The position numbers and the translations under genes were made by a program. A DNA stretch of 64,000 nt, taken from Alopecurus myosuroides (Eukaryota; Streptophyta; Magnoliopsida; Poales; Poaceae). Where the stretch lies: NCBI GenBank assembly GCA_028641055.1, contig CM054062.1:177278726-177342725 (forward strand), in the 5' to 3' direction. The first letter of the stretch is position 1. Each line of letters opens with the position of its first letter. The notes below the pieces were generated by a model, which saw nothing but the letters and a program-made list of their open reading frames with translations, ran no database searches and was not told the origin of the DNA. Below, in pieces: positions 44,513 through 56,299 of the stretch.

Positions 44513-47414
44513 ACATCCCCAAGCTTAGTTCCTACTCGTCCTCGAGTAGGCTAAACGATAAAAAAAAATCTGAGGTGACATGCTACCAACATGAAAACTT
44601 GATCATCAATAATGTAAAATCATAAGTAAGCTGAGATCATAGAACTTCAACACAAGCATGATAAATAAAACTTTAATAATAAAGCATAGCAATCACTTTG
44701 CATCATGAGAAGTGACTCAAATAAAAGATCATGAATAACAATGCAAAGAAAGATATACGTTTATTTCAAGTATAGAGAAAGCGTGTCAAAGTCATATTTC
44801 GCTAGTCCTTAAGAGTGGGGCAAAACATAAATGCCGGGACACCTCAAAGTTCATGAGGAAGACTAGAACAAATAATTAGAGAACGAGCAATAACACATCA
44901 TGAATCAATTAATAATGTTTCTGGGGAAAATGCACATAAAACTCATAATGGCAAAAATTCTCTCTCAACTGTGCATAAAGTTAGAAGATGGAGACTCAAC
45001 ATAAAAGTAAAAGAAAGGCCCTTCGCAGAGGGAAGCATGGATCACTCATGTGCTAGAGCTTTTATTTTATTAAACAGAGGTATAAAAACTTGACACTCCT
45101 CCCAACCATCTTTCACAAACCATGGCTAACCGAATCCTCGGGTGCCTGCCAACAATCACATACCGTGGAGGAGTGTCTATATTTTGAGAGAGGTGTATGC
45201 TTATGTAAAGGAATGGTAAACAGGAAAATACAGTACGTCACAAGCCAACTAGACTTCACAAGAGCGGCTCCCATAGAAGGAGGCATATGGGTAGAAGTTC
45301 ATGCCTCCTTCTCTTTTGTTTACACAATTATGCTTTGACTGATAAATCAGGGGCAAAAATAGTGAAGAGAATTTGTGTTATTAATTTGGGGCTGGGCACC
45401 CCGCCGCCAGCTCTTCTATCATTGGATATGCGGATGAAGCCACTAGTCCAGGGTGTGAAAGTCCAATCAACAAGTGAGATAAAGATTCTCTATTTACGTC
45501 CTTAATAGCTAAAACGGGAGCTCAAAACAAGAAGTAATTTTGAAAGTTATAAAGGTAACACATGAGCAATTTACTTTGGAGTGGCGGTTAAATACTGCAT
45601 ATAGGTAGGTATGGTGGACACAATGGGAAAACTTCGGTTTTAGGGAGTTGGATGCACGAGTAGAGCTCATACTCAGTACAGGTGGAGGCTAGCAAAAGAC
45701 TGGGAGCGACAAATCAAGAGAGCATAAGAGCCATAATCATGCATAGCGACATAAACATCATTAATCAAAGCATAAGCGGTACCACCAATTCAAAAACTAA
45801 ATGACCATGGAGGCTATTTCTGACTGGTTCATAGTCATAAACATGGTGTGAGCATGCGCCAAGTCAACCAAATAAAATATCCAAAGGAGAACATCACAAA
45901 TTTATGCTTCAATATGACAAGAACAACTCATGATTCTTTTAATGGCACATTAAACACTCTCAGATATTTGAGGCTAATCATGCTATCAATAACCACAAGT
46001 ATTTAAAACTAAAATAACATCTAGCATGATATGAAAAAGTTCTACCCATAATCTATACAAGCTTCTACTTGCACCGTTAAAAATTCTACCTCAAGCAGCA
46101 GTTTCTTTTCCCAACAAGCACCATAAAAGTCATTCTTTAACAAAAACTCTCTACATGCTACAGCAAGCAAACATGAGAGTACTCACATAATACTACTAAA
46201 ACTAACAACTCTGAATAAGAGATGCAATGAAAACAAGAGCTAAAAAGGAAATTTTTGCAGCAGCTAGAAGAAAAAACTAAGAATACTAGCATAGCAAGTA
46301 TTCAAACAAAAAAGCGGAGCGTGTCTATATCCCAAACAAAGAATGCTAGGATCCAACTATATTATTGCAGCAAGGAAAAAAAAAGAAAACAAAGAAAAAC
46401 AAAACAAAAACAAACAGACGCTCCAAGTAAACTTCATATGATGTGACCGAATAAAAATATAGTTTCACGAGAAGTGACCTGATAGATAGTTGATGAAGAA
46501 GGGGATGCCTTGGGCATCCCCAAGCTTAGATGCTTTAGTCTTCTAAAAATATGCTTGGATGAATCACGGGGGCATCCCCAAGCTTTGACCTTGCACTCTT
46601 CTTGATCACATATATCACCTCTTCTCTTGACACTTGAAAACTTCCTTCACACCACACTAAAACAGTAATTCGCATTAAAGGGTTAGTGCAACAATTAAAA
46701 ATCCATGGGTTATGTATGGCACAGGTTCTATTGATACTTTTAAACATTAGCTACAGCCACTAATGTTTTGTGAAGCAAATTAATCCACTTGACATCGCAA
46801 AAGAGCAAATGCAAGAAAAATGGCAGAATCTGTCAAAACCAGAACTGTCTGTAAATAAGAATTTTTTCAGGGTACTTACGTTGCTCAGATCGAAAAACAT
46901 AAGGAACGAAAAAGTTGCATAATTAGCCGAGGAATAAGAACAAAAAATTTCAGATAATTCTGAGCTTCCAGGAATTATACGATATTTTACGGTGGACAGC
47001 AGAAATCTGTTTCCTGCGCAGAAATCCGAAAATCAACTCCAACTCTCGTCAGAAACCTTACTTGGCACCACTAAAACATGAAAAGAAATATACAAAGGAG
47101 TTTCTATAGAAGTATGCAACCCCTTTACTCAAAGAAAACATAGAAAAACAAAGCAAAAAAAATACCATGGGTTATCTCCCAATAAGTGCTTTTCTTTAAC
47201 GCCTTTTAGCTAGGCCCAGAAAAGTGGAATCAAGTATTTTCGAAAGGAGGGGCATTCAAATCAAGATTGGGCAATTACTTAAAAATGAATTGTATTTTAT
47301 CTAAGTGAGTTTAAAAGGATCCTCTCTTAGTACTTTTAGGCTTACTATCTTCATCAAATAAATTCTCAAGAACAATCCAATCAAAATTCTTTTCTTGGGC
47401 TTCATGTAGTGCTA
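44513..47414 (-). mobile_element. L3 interior, noncoding 3' part
   Basis: It starts with the complement of the polypurine tract (ACATCCCCAAGCTTAG). The remainder is AT-rich and homologous to L2's noncoding part. No gene seen. Confidence 0.75.
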
Positions 47415-47966
47415 TCAATTTAAAGGGATTGGTATTCTATCCTCCTTTTCATTATTAGATTCAGTTTTTTCAAGAGCACCAACAATGTCTACACATGAGC
47501 CAAGCATATGGAAACGATCAAATACTTTTCTAGCTTCTATAGCAACATCTCCAAATTCTGTAAGCAAAGTTTCTAGGATAAAATTTCTTTTCTCAGCATC
47601 TTCAATGTTATTCAAGTTGAGGAACATATGTTGTAATATGGGATGGAGGTTAACAAACCTAGCTTCTAACATGTGAACTAAAGAAGTTGCAACAGTCTAA
47701 TAATTGGGAGCAAGTTCTACTATGGATTTTCCCTCAAGATTATCATGCTTACTAACATGATCAAAGAATTCTTTAATAGTGTACTTTCCAAGTATAGAAT
47801 CACTTCCTACCGGCAAATCTTTCATGGTAAACTTAGGGAACAACATGATGAAAAATAACAACGAAGTGACAAGAATAACAACTAGAATAAGAACTAATTT
47901 TTTTGTGTTTTTTATAAAGAGAAGCAAACAAGACAAAATAAAATAAACTAAGCAAAACAAAAACAA
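47415..47966 (-). pseudogene. L3 internal ORF with one in-frame stop
   Basis: Frames 47966-47697 and 47672-47415 are in the same phase, separated by a stop after ELAPNY. The credible protein starts at the Met of MKDLPVGSDSILGKYTIKEF (about 47828) and continues EFFDHVSKHDNLEGKSIVEL, then VHMLEARFVNLHPILQHMFL, FILETLLTEFGDVAIEARKV and an acidic end. It looks helical and soluble. It is not similar to the ORF of L2, though LTRs and 3' regions of the two elements are homologous. I do not recognise a domain; location just downstream of the primer site suggests a gag-like product. The hydrophobic upstream stretch is probably untranslated. Confidence 0.5.
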
Positions 47967-48014
47967 AGTAAAGAGATTGGAAGTGAGAGACTCCCCTTGC
48001 AGAAATTCTCTTCC

Positions 48015-48032
48015 TCCCCGGCAACGGCGCCA
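48015..48032 (-). other. tRNA-Asp primer binding site of L3
   Basis: TCCCCGGCAACGGCGCCA on the plus strand is identical to the 3' end expected of plant tRNA-Asp, so the minus strand is the primer site TGGCGCCGTTGCCGGGGA, the Athila-type site. It lies 7 bp from the LTR end. Confidence 0.9.
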
Positions 48033-48039
48033 GAAAACT

Positions 48040-49499
48040 TGATGCCGCGTGTAGTTGACGCCCTCGTTGGTAAACCCAAGATAAAGGTTGTGAAGAGTGT
48101 AGCAGCAAGTTTTGCCTCAGAAAAGAAACAAAGGTTGAATCGACCAGTAGGAGGACAAGCAATCTGTGAAGGTTGATGCAGCTGAGGTGGTAGGGCGCAC
48201 TACCGGTTCAGCGGCAACGTGGAACCTACACAACACAATCAAATCACTCTGTCCCAACGAAGAAGTGAGGTTGTCAATCTCACCGGTTTTGCTGAACAAG
48301 TAGAGGTTAAATGTATGGTGTGGAGAACAGTAGGGATACAGTAGGAACAATATGATAGCAGTATGAAAGCAGTATGACAGCAGTAGGTGTTTTATCAGTA
48401 TGAGGAAAAAGGACCGGGACCACAGTTCACTAGTGGTGTCTCTCCGAGAAGGATAAATAACATGTGTGGTGAACAAATTACAACTGGGCAATTGACAGAA
48501 ACGAAGACTGCACCGTAGTTCATATGCAAGACATAAAGATTACTATGTGATTCATGCGAGCATTACAACAAAATACATAGACCGTTATCCAACTTGCATC
48601 TATGACTAAAAATCCACCCTTCGAATATCATCCGAACAAACGTTGGGTATTAAGTTGCAAGCAACAGATAATCGCAGTAAGCAAAGTGTGTAATTTAAAC
48701 AATAACATCATCCTTAGACAAAGCATTGTTGTTTTCTCCCTAATAGCAATAGCACATCCTCCATCCGTCACGTTTCTGTCACTCGAGCACAGATGAAAAG
48801 GAGGCATGAACCCACTATCGAGCATAAATACTCCCTCCTTGAGTTACTAGCATCTACTTGTCAAGAGCATCTACTAATAACGAAGAGTATGCAAGATCAT
48901 AAATAACATAGGCATGAAGATAACATGATAGATTGATAATCAGAAGACATAGCATTCAACATTCATCATATCCTACCAAACACAACATATAGCATTACAT
49001 AAAGATGGTCTTGATCATTTTAGGCAGCTCACAAGATCTAACCATGAGGCACAAAGTGGATAAGACAACCATCTAGCTACTGCTATGGACCCGTAATCCT
49101 GGGATGAACTACTCACGCGTCACTTCAGAGGAGCGTAGACCCCTCCGGTGATGATTTCCCCCTCCGGAAGGGTGCCGGGGAGAGCTCCAGAACCCTCCCG
49201 ATCTCGGGATGACGGTGATGGTGGCCTCGGGTGTTTCTCGGGAAAAAGTGGGATCTCTCTAGGGTTTACGTCTCGGGGGAAATATATAGGCGAAAGGGTA
49301 GAGGTGGTGGAGGCTTAGGGGCCCACACCACCCCCTAGCGCGACCAAGGGGGGCCGCGCCACCCTATGGTGTGGGCCCCTGAGGCCCACCTCCGGGTCTC
49401 TTCGGGACTTCGTGGAACCTCCGGAATTTCTAAGACTTCCGGGCTTTGAATTTTCCAATTCCGAGAATATTTCTAGAACAACTTTTCTGAAACTAAAAA
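48040..49499 (-). repeat. L3 5' LTR, left part (rest at 54520-54661)
   Basis: It aligns with 42901-44350 of the 3' LTR, is cut at GAAACTAAAAA by solo LTR C, and resumes at 54520 with CAACAGAAAACAGG down to GTATCA at 54661. Combined length is about 1602 bp. Confidence 0.9.
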
Positions 49500-51221
49500 T
49501 GTAACATCCCAAGTCTGAAAAATAGCCATTAGAATGTTTGATATCTGTTATTTTATGTTTTGCATCATGGCATCATGTTGATTGCAATTGTTTTGCTTGT
49601 TTTCCATTTGTTTTCCAACTGTTTTCATCTGTTTTCCTTTGTTTCCTATTTGAATTTCAAACCAAATTTCAAACCTTTTGTTTCATCCTTGTGATGTTAC
49701 AATTTCCAAAATCATATTTCAAATCAAAACAATGAATTGTTTCCATTAAAGTGTGATTCCAAATTGTTGTGTTGTTTCTATCAAAAATTCATCCAATAAT
49801 CAAACCCTTTTCAAATTCAGTTATGATTTTCTTCCAAACAACAACCCTTGTTGAAAGTTATGAAAATTGCAAAACAAATCAATCATTTGTTTCCAATTAA
49901 AATCATTTGATCACCCTATTTAAATCTTGTTCTTCTATAACTCACTTAATAATCAAAAATTCATTCAAATTGCATTAAAAATTCAAATCACATTGTCCAA
50001 AACAGCAACCATGTTGATCTTATAAAAATTGCAACACAATTATTAATCATATGCTTCCAATCAAATTATTTGATCACTCCATTTAACATTGGTTTGCAAT
50101 AATCAGTTAATCTCAAAATCATTTAAATTCAAATCAAAAACATCAAACAACACCCAATTTCACATTATGAAAAACACCAAAACAACTTTGATCATTTGTT
50201 CTATTTAAATCAATAGGGTTCACCCTATTAAAATTGTTGTTTTCAATAATAATCACCTCATAAGCAAATTCTTTCAAAATTTGAATTAACTCACAAATAA
50301 CAATTTAGATTTGAACTTTTGAAAAACCAACTTGGCAAATGATTGTTTTTGACTTAATAAACTCACCCAAAAATTTCTCCAATTTTCCTAACTCCCAAAA
50401 CCCCTCTTTTCTTCTCTAATTCATTTCAGCAAAAAAATAATAATAATAAAACCGAAGCAATTAATAAAAAGAACCAGAGAGAGAGCACCACCAGGCCCAG
50501 TTTTTCCCCAGCCCACTTTACTTCTGGCCCACTACCCCTTCCTGTTTGTCGTCTTCTTCCTTCAGTACGATCACAGTCACCACCGCAGGATCTCACCTTC
50601 CCCTCCTGGATGCTTGCCGTACCACCTCCTCCCCCCATAAGACCAACCTTCTACCCTCTGCCTCACCTAAACCCTAGGATCCCCTCCTTCCTCCTCCAGC
50701 CGCCGATCCCCTCCTCCTTCTTCCACCTCCATCTCCCCATCCCCTCATGTCTCTGAACCTCTGTAGCGATAGAGATACAGAGAGCTGCCTCACCATAGCC
50801 CCCCACCACAGTCACCTCGAGGGCCTTCTGTCCCCGGGAATGGAACCGGCTCCCCTCCCGCTCCAAGTTCGCTGAAGGCCTCACCTCCAGTTGCGGCTTG
50901 AGCCGCCGCCGCCGTCGACGTTCATCGCCGCCAACCTCTGCTGTCCGCCCACGACCTGTCCGCCCCGACCGCCTCCTCCTGGCTCGAGGTGAGGCCCCTC
51001 CTCTTATCCCCACTCGATCCCCTCTCCCTACTCCTTGGCCGCACCCCACAGCGCCTCCACCAGCCGCCCCCTCTGGCCACCGCGAGAGAACTGCCGGCGA
51101 CCATCGACCTGTTCCGTCCGATCGTGGGTCAGTAACGTACAGTTACGTGCAGTTTCAGAAAACAAAAACATCCCGAGCCAACACCTCTTACCCCCCCGAG
51201 CCCCTTTTCTGTCACAACTCG

Positions 51222-51296
51222 AGCAGCAACCCGCTGGTCAACACCCCTTGCGCGCGCACTGGAGGTGCTGGGTTCGATCCCCCTCACCCCACCTTT
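51222..51296 (+). other. tRNA-like block in LTR C, followed by TTTT
   Basis: AGCAACCCGCTGGTCAACACC (D-arm-like) and GAGGTGCTGGGTTCGATCCC, whose GGTTCGATCC (51271-51280) is a perfect Pol III B-box. CCTTTTA follows at 51292-51297. Confidence 0.55.
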
Positions 51297-51739
51297 TATT
51301 TTTGCTTTTTCCTTTTTCTGCCCAAATCTCAGCAAGTCAGATCTGGTCCATTACTTCAAAAATCCATATCAATTTGAATATCACTCCAATTTGAACGATT
51401 CAAAATCCTGTGAACTCATAATTTTGTGCTCTTTCCAGTAATGTCAAATTTGCAACATGTTTCTGTAACAATTTTTGCACTAATTAATTAATTACTGAAA
51501 ATGCAATAAAATTTGGGAACTTTGGAATTTCATAACTTTAGTTCTACTCATCCAAATTAAGCAAACTTGGCCTCTAAAAATTTGTCTTAACAAACTCTAC
51601 ACATTGGTATTTTATTTGGTCACAATTGAATTAATTTTGAGCATTTTTTCCTCTGTTTACTAAAAATGGCAGAATAAGAATGATTATGGAAAATTGCATA
51701 ATAAATTCAATAATCACCCAAAAATTATGTTTGATAGCT

Positions 51740-52300
51740 CAAAATGTTCAATGAAACCTTTGCTACAAGTTTTCAACCTTTTCAATGCAATTTGTTACTG
51801 TTTTGAATATTTTAAATTGGTGCAATATTTGAATTCTTGTTTAAATCACTTAATTTTGCAAAAATCATAACTTGTTCATAAAAATTCCAAATTCCACAAA
51901 CTAAATATGTTTTCCAATCAACTTTTCATGTACTTTTCAAATATAAATTTTGTTTGCTGTTTTGAATAAATTAAATTGCTGAAAACAACTGTTTCCTATT
52001 TATTGCATTTAAAATTGCCAAAATAATAACTTGCTCATTTTAAATCCAATTTCCACAAATGAAATATGTTTTCCATGCAAAATTAAACCACCTTTCCAAA
52101 TATAAAATTTGTTTCATGTTTTGAATAATTAAAATTGGTTAAATAATTTAAACCTTGTTTAAATCATTTAAAATTGTTAAATTCATAAATAATTTATTTG
52201 AAATCCTTTTTCAACAAGTGAAACATGTATTCCACCTAAAGTTGTGTGTTCTTATCAAATATAAACTTTGTTATCTATTTTGAACAATTTAACTTGGTGA
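51740..52300 (+). repeat. Diverged tandem array, period 159 bp, inside LTR C
   Basis: Landmark ATATGTTTTCC or ACATGTATTCC at 51905, 52064 and 52223, exactly 159 bp apart. Compared with A, one unit is missing. Confidence 0.7.
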
Positions 52301-52672
52301 AAACAACAAATGCTTGTGTGGCACCTTTAAGTAACCAAAATTTCTTAACTTAATAAATGAATTTCTAAACTTGGTAAACCTTATTTCCAATTGGTTCTAT
52401 TGTTGTTATTTTGCTGTTTTCCTCATCCATGCATCATGCTAATTCACTTACACAATTTGATTAGTTGTAAAATAATTAATTCAACCATAATGCATGGGCT
52501 TTTCATATGCAATCCAATTGCATGTGGGTCCATTTAATCATGTTGTTATCTTGTCAACTAGTTTATTTCTATGCATCAATTAAATGGTCATGCATCATCC
52601 CATGTTTGTGCACTATGCCATGTTATTGATTGTTTATCTTTCTGCATTGTTTGTTTGCTTCTTCCCGGATAA

Positions 52673-54044
52673 ACGACGACGTTGAGACCGACGATACTTA
52701 CGACACCCCTTCTAAGGAGTTAGCTCAGTACCAGGCTACTGGGTTTGCAGGCAAGTTATCACTCACCTGAACCATTGTGTTCCTTTCAACATTGGTTACC
52801 GATACTTTCCGTTGTCTATTTTGCTAGCCCTATGTGTAGTTGTCTCTGTTACGAACCTATCACATGAATCCCTTAACCCTGATATTGCCTCACCACCACT
52901 CCTACAACCCCTTTGTTTGAGCCAGTGTCTTACTAGCATGCTTAGGTTGTTTTGCTCGAGTCTGTTACCCGTTACTTTCAGTTACTATATTTTTATTATG
53001 TTCTGGGGGCTCGATGTTTAATCAATCTATCATGCTAATGTTATTGTTAAATAATAATTTGATGATAAGGCACCAGCAGGAGGCCCTTTGTGGTTTTGAG
53101 GCCTGCTAGTGTCGACCCTAATAGGAAAAGGGTCTTGTCTACTGATCCATGATGAGCGCACTACCCGCATGTGGGAAGCGAGTATGGGCGCCCCCCTCAA
53201 TTTGATTCGATTCGCATCTCGTCCAAATCGCCTCATTTAGTTCGGGTTTTCCATTTGCTGCATGCATGATCTTGCGAGCCCTTGGTACCCGGGTGGAACT
53301 TTCGTAGTCGGCATATAGGGGGACACGTTCTTAGAGTGCTATGAGGGTCCATTTTCTTCTGGGCTCGATTAGCCGTGTGCCCAAGGTGCTTTGGGCTTGA
53401 TGCGAAGAAGAGTTGAGTTGTGTTGAGTGCCCCGCTTGGTGGGAGGCATCCCATCTGGCGGGTTATTCATACGTGTACGGCCAAATTGGTGCAACCCTGT
53501 AGGGATAATCTTCTCGAGAAGCCGTGTTTTCCGCGGTTATGGACTACTTGGTGAAAGTACTGGCTAACAAGTACTCAGGACAACTTAAACCTAATGATTA
53601 ACAACCTTACACCCAATGATTAACAACTTGACTAGTAATAGGCTTATTGACACAATAATCTGAACCATCATTAATCCAACTGTGTGAGTTATCCTCGGAT
53701 TGCTTCTTTGGCTAAGGGGCGAGATCCAGGATGGGTTTGTTTGGAGTTAGTTGATAGGTTGGTTACGATACCCGATCTTATCTCCTTTCTGTTAGCCGGA
53801 AGTGGTAGAAACTCTGTAGTTGGTTAGAGCAGCCAGTTGCCGCATCTTTTATATCCCCTTTCTTCCGTTGAACCCAAAGCATCTGTGCTTGGTGTTGACG
53901 GGTTACACTTTGGTGAACTGTGAGTCTTGCTTGCCAGTACGTTTATGTACTGACCCCTTTGGGGCTGTGGTTTCCGCAGACGACGTTTCCGAGGATCTAC
54001 ATGGTGGCTACTACGTGGAGTATGACGAGACTGCTGACGAGTAG
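52673..54044 (+). other. LTR C copy of the two exon-like blocks (open)
   Basis: Block 1 52673-52750 (78 nt) ends CAG|GCAAGT. Block 2 53980-54044 (65 nt) follows TTTCCGCAG and ends YYVEYDETADE then TAG. Frame and lengths equal those in B, although most substitutions between the two copies change the amino acid. Unlike B, the base before block 1 is AA, not AG. Confidence 0.4.
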
Positions 54045-54661
54045 ATAGCGGACCCGGGCAGGATCCGAGACTTCGTGGATGGGCTCCGTCTTTTCGTTTC
54101 CGGCCTCTTAGGCCTATTTGGTTCTTGTCTGTACTCAGACATGTTGAATGCTTCCGCTGTGATGTAATGATGAATTGTTGGGACATGTGTCCTCTGGATG
54201 ATTGTATTTGCTATCTCTGCTCTAGTGAGAGCTATCTGCAACTTATTTCAATCTTTTGTGTCGTAGAGATCTGTTGTGATATCAGTTGTTCAACGCCGTT
54301 GACGTACCATGTGTGTATGGTTTGAAGTACGTCAATGGAAGTGTCCTGATTTCTATGGGATAGTTTACGTCGACGCTGAACAGATAGGGGTTGGTTGTCA
54401 CACATACGTGTGTTGGCCTACTCGTAAGAGGACGCGGGTGCCGGTAAGCCCCGTAATCCAATCTACCACTGTTCAACGGAACGGCGAGTATCCTTTAGAA
54501 GTCCGGGTGCGACAAAAAACAACAGAAAACAGGGAACTGGCTCTATGGCATCTTGTCAATAGGTTAGTCTGGAAAATCGATAAAGTGTATAGCAAACATG
54601 TGGGAAACAATAAGAAGACAACATGGAACATCAGAAATTAAGGATACGTTTAAACGTATCA

Positions 54662-55448
54662 GCTACCATCTCGCTACGACGGCACTACCCCTCCCCTCCA
54701 CTTCCTGCAGCTCTACTGCCTTAGCGTAGGAGCTGCAAAGGGGGACGACAAGTTAATGGCGAACTGGCTGTCCATGGCCCTCAAGGGTCCTGCCCTCATC
54801 TGGCTCATGAATCTGCCAGAGGTCTCCATCGGGTCGTTCGAGGAGTTGTGCCTCCACTTTGTCGCCAACTTCAAGGGCTTCTACGAGCGCCCCCTCTCCT
54901 ACAACGACCTCCCTGGCATATGCCAGCGCCCTGGCGAAACACTTCGCCGGTACCTACAACGCTTCAGTCAGACGCACAACAAAATCGCCCGCATCACCGA
55001 CGCAAACGTCATCTCCGCCTTCAGCGAAGGGGTCACCAACGAGCACATGCTCAAAGATCTCGGCATGAGGGACGACCTCGCCTTTGCCGTCGAGCTCGTG
55101 GACATGGTCGACAGGTGCGCTAAGGCCAAGGAGGGACCCCTCTTCAGGCACAGCACGCCTGCCGACGAATCTGAGACAGTGGCCCCCAAGACAAAGACAA
55201 AGGCTCAAGGCGACGATGCGGACACCAAACAGAAAGCTCTAGCCGTTCTGGCTGCCGAGCCAGAACGCAAGCAAGGCCGCAGCGACGCCGCACCTGTGGC
55301 GGGCAACCGCCCTTTCTGTGAGTTCCACCGCATGCACTCACACGCCACAAGGGACTGTTTCCAGCTGGAGAGGATGCGGGGAGACCATCTCATGAGGGGT
55401 GGCCAGGAGGGCTACTATCGAGGCGGCGGCTGGCGCAGTCCTGGGTGA
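54662..55448 (+). pseudogene. gag: T1 gag, C-terminal part with nucleocapsid finger
   Basis: The frame resumes in phase with the 5' part right after the L3 target duplication (YDGTTPPLHFLQLYCLSVGA), then MANWLSMALKGPALIWLMNL and FEELCLHFVANFKGFYERPL, the retrotransposon gag domain. It continues with PGETLRRYLQRFSQTHNKIA and the helical segment to about 55110. A finger CEFHRMHSHATRDC (about 55318-55359) has the Cys-x2-His-x4-His-x4-Cys spacing used by Tat elements. TGA at 55446-55448 ends the frame. The Gly/Tyr/Asn-rich linker to protease (55449-55606) is in a different phase. Confidence 0.85.
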
Positions 55449-55606
55449 GGGGGGCGCGCTGGAGGGAGATGGGAGGAGCGCGGCCCGAACCAGTACAACG
55501 GGTACGACAACTACAACACAAGCGACTACAACAACGGCGGCTACCAGCCGCCTTTGCAGCAGCCACCCCGCAGCAGCTATAGCATCCCAACCCACCCGCA
55601 CCTCAG

Positions 55607-56299
55607 GTGAACGCTGCCACGCAGCAACATGCTGAGGGCAACCAGGGGCGGGGCGATGAACACTGCGGGGGCTACCAAGAACCTACAGGCTACATGGACT
55701 GCATTCTTGGCGGAGCACAAGCTCCACTCTCCAACCGCCACTTCAAGAAGATATCGCACGAGATCGCCGTTGTCCACTCAGGCACAGCCGCGGAGAAACT
55801 ACTCAAGTGGTCAGATCACAAGGTCTCCTTCGACATCAGCAACCACCCAAAGTCCACAAGGACCATGGGAATCCTGCCCCTGTTCTGCACTCCCACCATC
55901 AACAACATCGCCATCAACAAGACCCTGCTCGACGGGGGTGCAGGCCTCAATGTCATCTCGGTGCCCACGTTCGGGCGACTCCAAGTGCCCTACGAGCGTC
56001 TGGCACCCACAAGGCCGTTCACCAGCGTCACCGATGGCACCATGGCCCCTTTGGGACAGGTGCGCCTCGCTGTCACGCTCGGCACTCGCCAGAACTACCG
56101 CATCGAGACTATCGACTTCGACGTCACGCACATCACCCTCCCCTACATCGCCATCCTCAGGTACCCAGCTCTCGCGAAGTTCATGGCCGTGACGCACCAC
56201 GCGTACAACTTCGCAAAGCTGCCCGGGCCTGCTGGCACCATCACCATCCATAGAGAGGTGAAGGATGCAACGCGCTCCGTCGAGCGAACCTACAATTAA
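55607..56299 (+). CDS. T1 aspartic protease region
   Basis: The open frame has YMDCILGGAQAPLSNRHFKK, a conserved Tat motif before protease, then VSFDISNHPKSTRTMGILPL and the active site TLLDGGAGLNVISV (D109). The retropepsin flap region VTDGTMAPLGQVRLAVTLGT and IDFDVTHITLPYIAILRYPA follow. It would cleave the Gag precursor. It ends at TAA (56297) after HREVKDATRSVERTYN, and no RT follows in any frame. The fused upstream gag frame is shifted, so it would not be translated as part of Gag-Pro in this copy. Confidence 0.8.
   Translation: MNAATQQHAEGNQGRGDEHCGGYQEPTGYMDCILGGAQAPLSNRHFKKISHEIAVVHSGTAAEKLLKWSDHKVSFDISNHPKSTRTMGILPLFCTPTINNIAINKTLLDGGAGLNVISVPTFGRLQVPYERLAPTRPFTSVTDGTMAPLGQVRLAVTLGTRQNYRIETIDFDVTHITLPYIAILRYPALAKFMAVTHHAYNFAKLPGPAGTITIHREVKDATRSVERTYN

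Larger units (their letters stand above)
49500..54514 (+). repeat. Solo LTR C of the chromovirus group (5015 bp)
   Basis: It runs from TGTAACATCCC to GGGTGCGACA with no internal region, inserted in the L3 5' LTR. Target duplication is AAAAA on both sides (49495-49499, 54515-54519); as a homopolymer this is weak alone, but the interrupted LTR reads through. It belongs to the A/D subfamily. It has a GC-rich leader island (about 50510-51290), hairpin AATAGGGTTCACCCTATT at 50212-50229, and telo-box-like CTAAACCCTAGG at 50667-50678. Solo LTRs arise by recombination between the two LTRs. Confidence 0.9.
42901..54661 (-). mobile_element. Athila-like element L3 (minus strand) inserted in T1 gag
   Basis: Minus-strand order: 5' LTR (54661-54520 and 49499-48040), tRNA-Asp primer site (48032-48015), interrupted ORF, noncoding 3' part, polypurine tract, 3' LTR (44512-42901). 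Target duplication GCGAC (42896-42900) against GCTAC (54662-54666), four of five bases. Without the solo LTR C the element is about 6.7 kb. It encodes no protease, RT or integrase. Confidence 0.85.
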
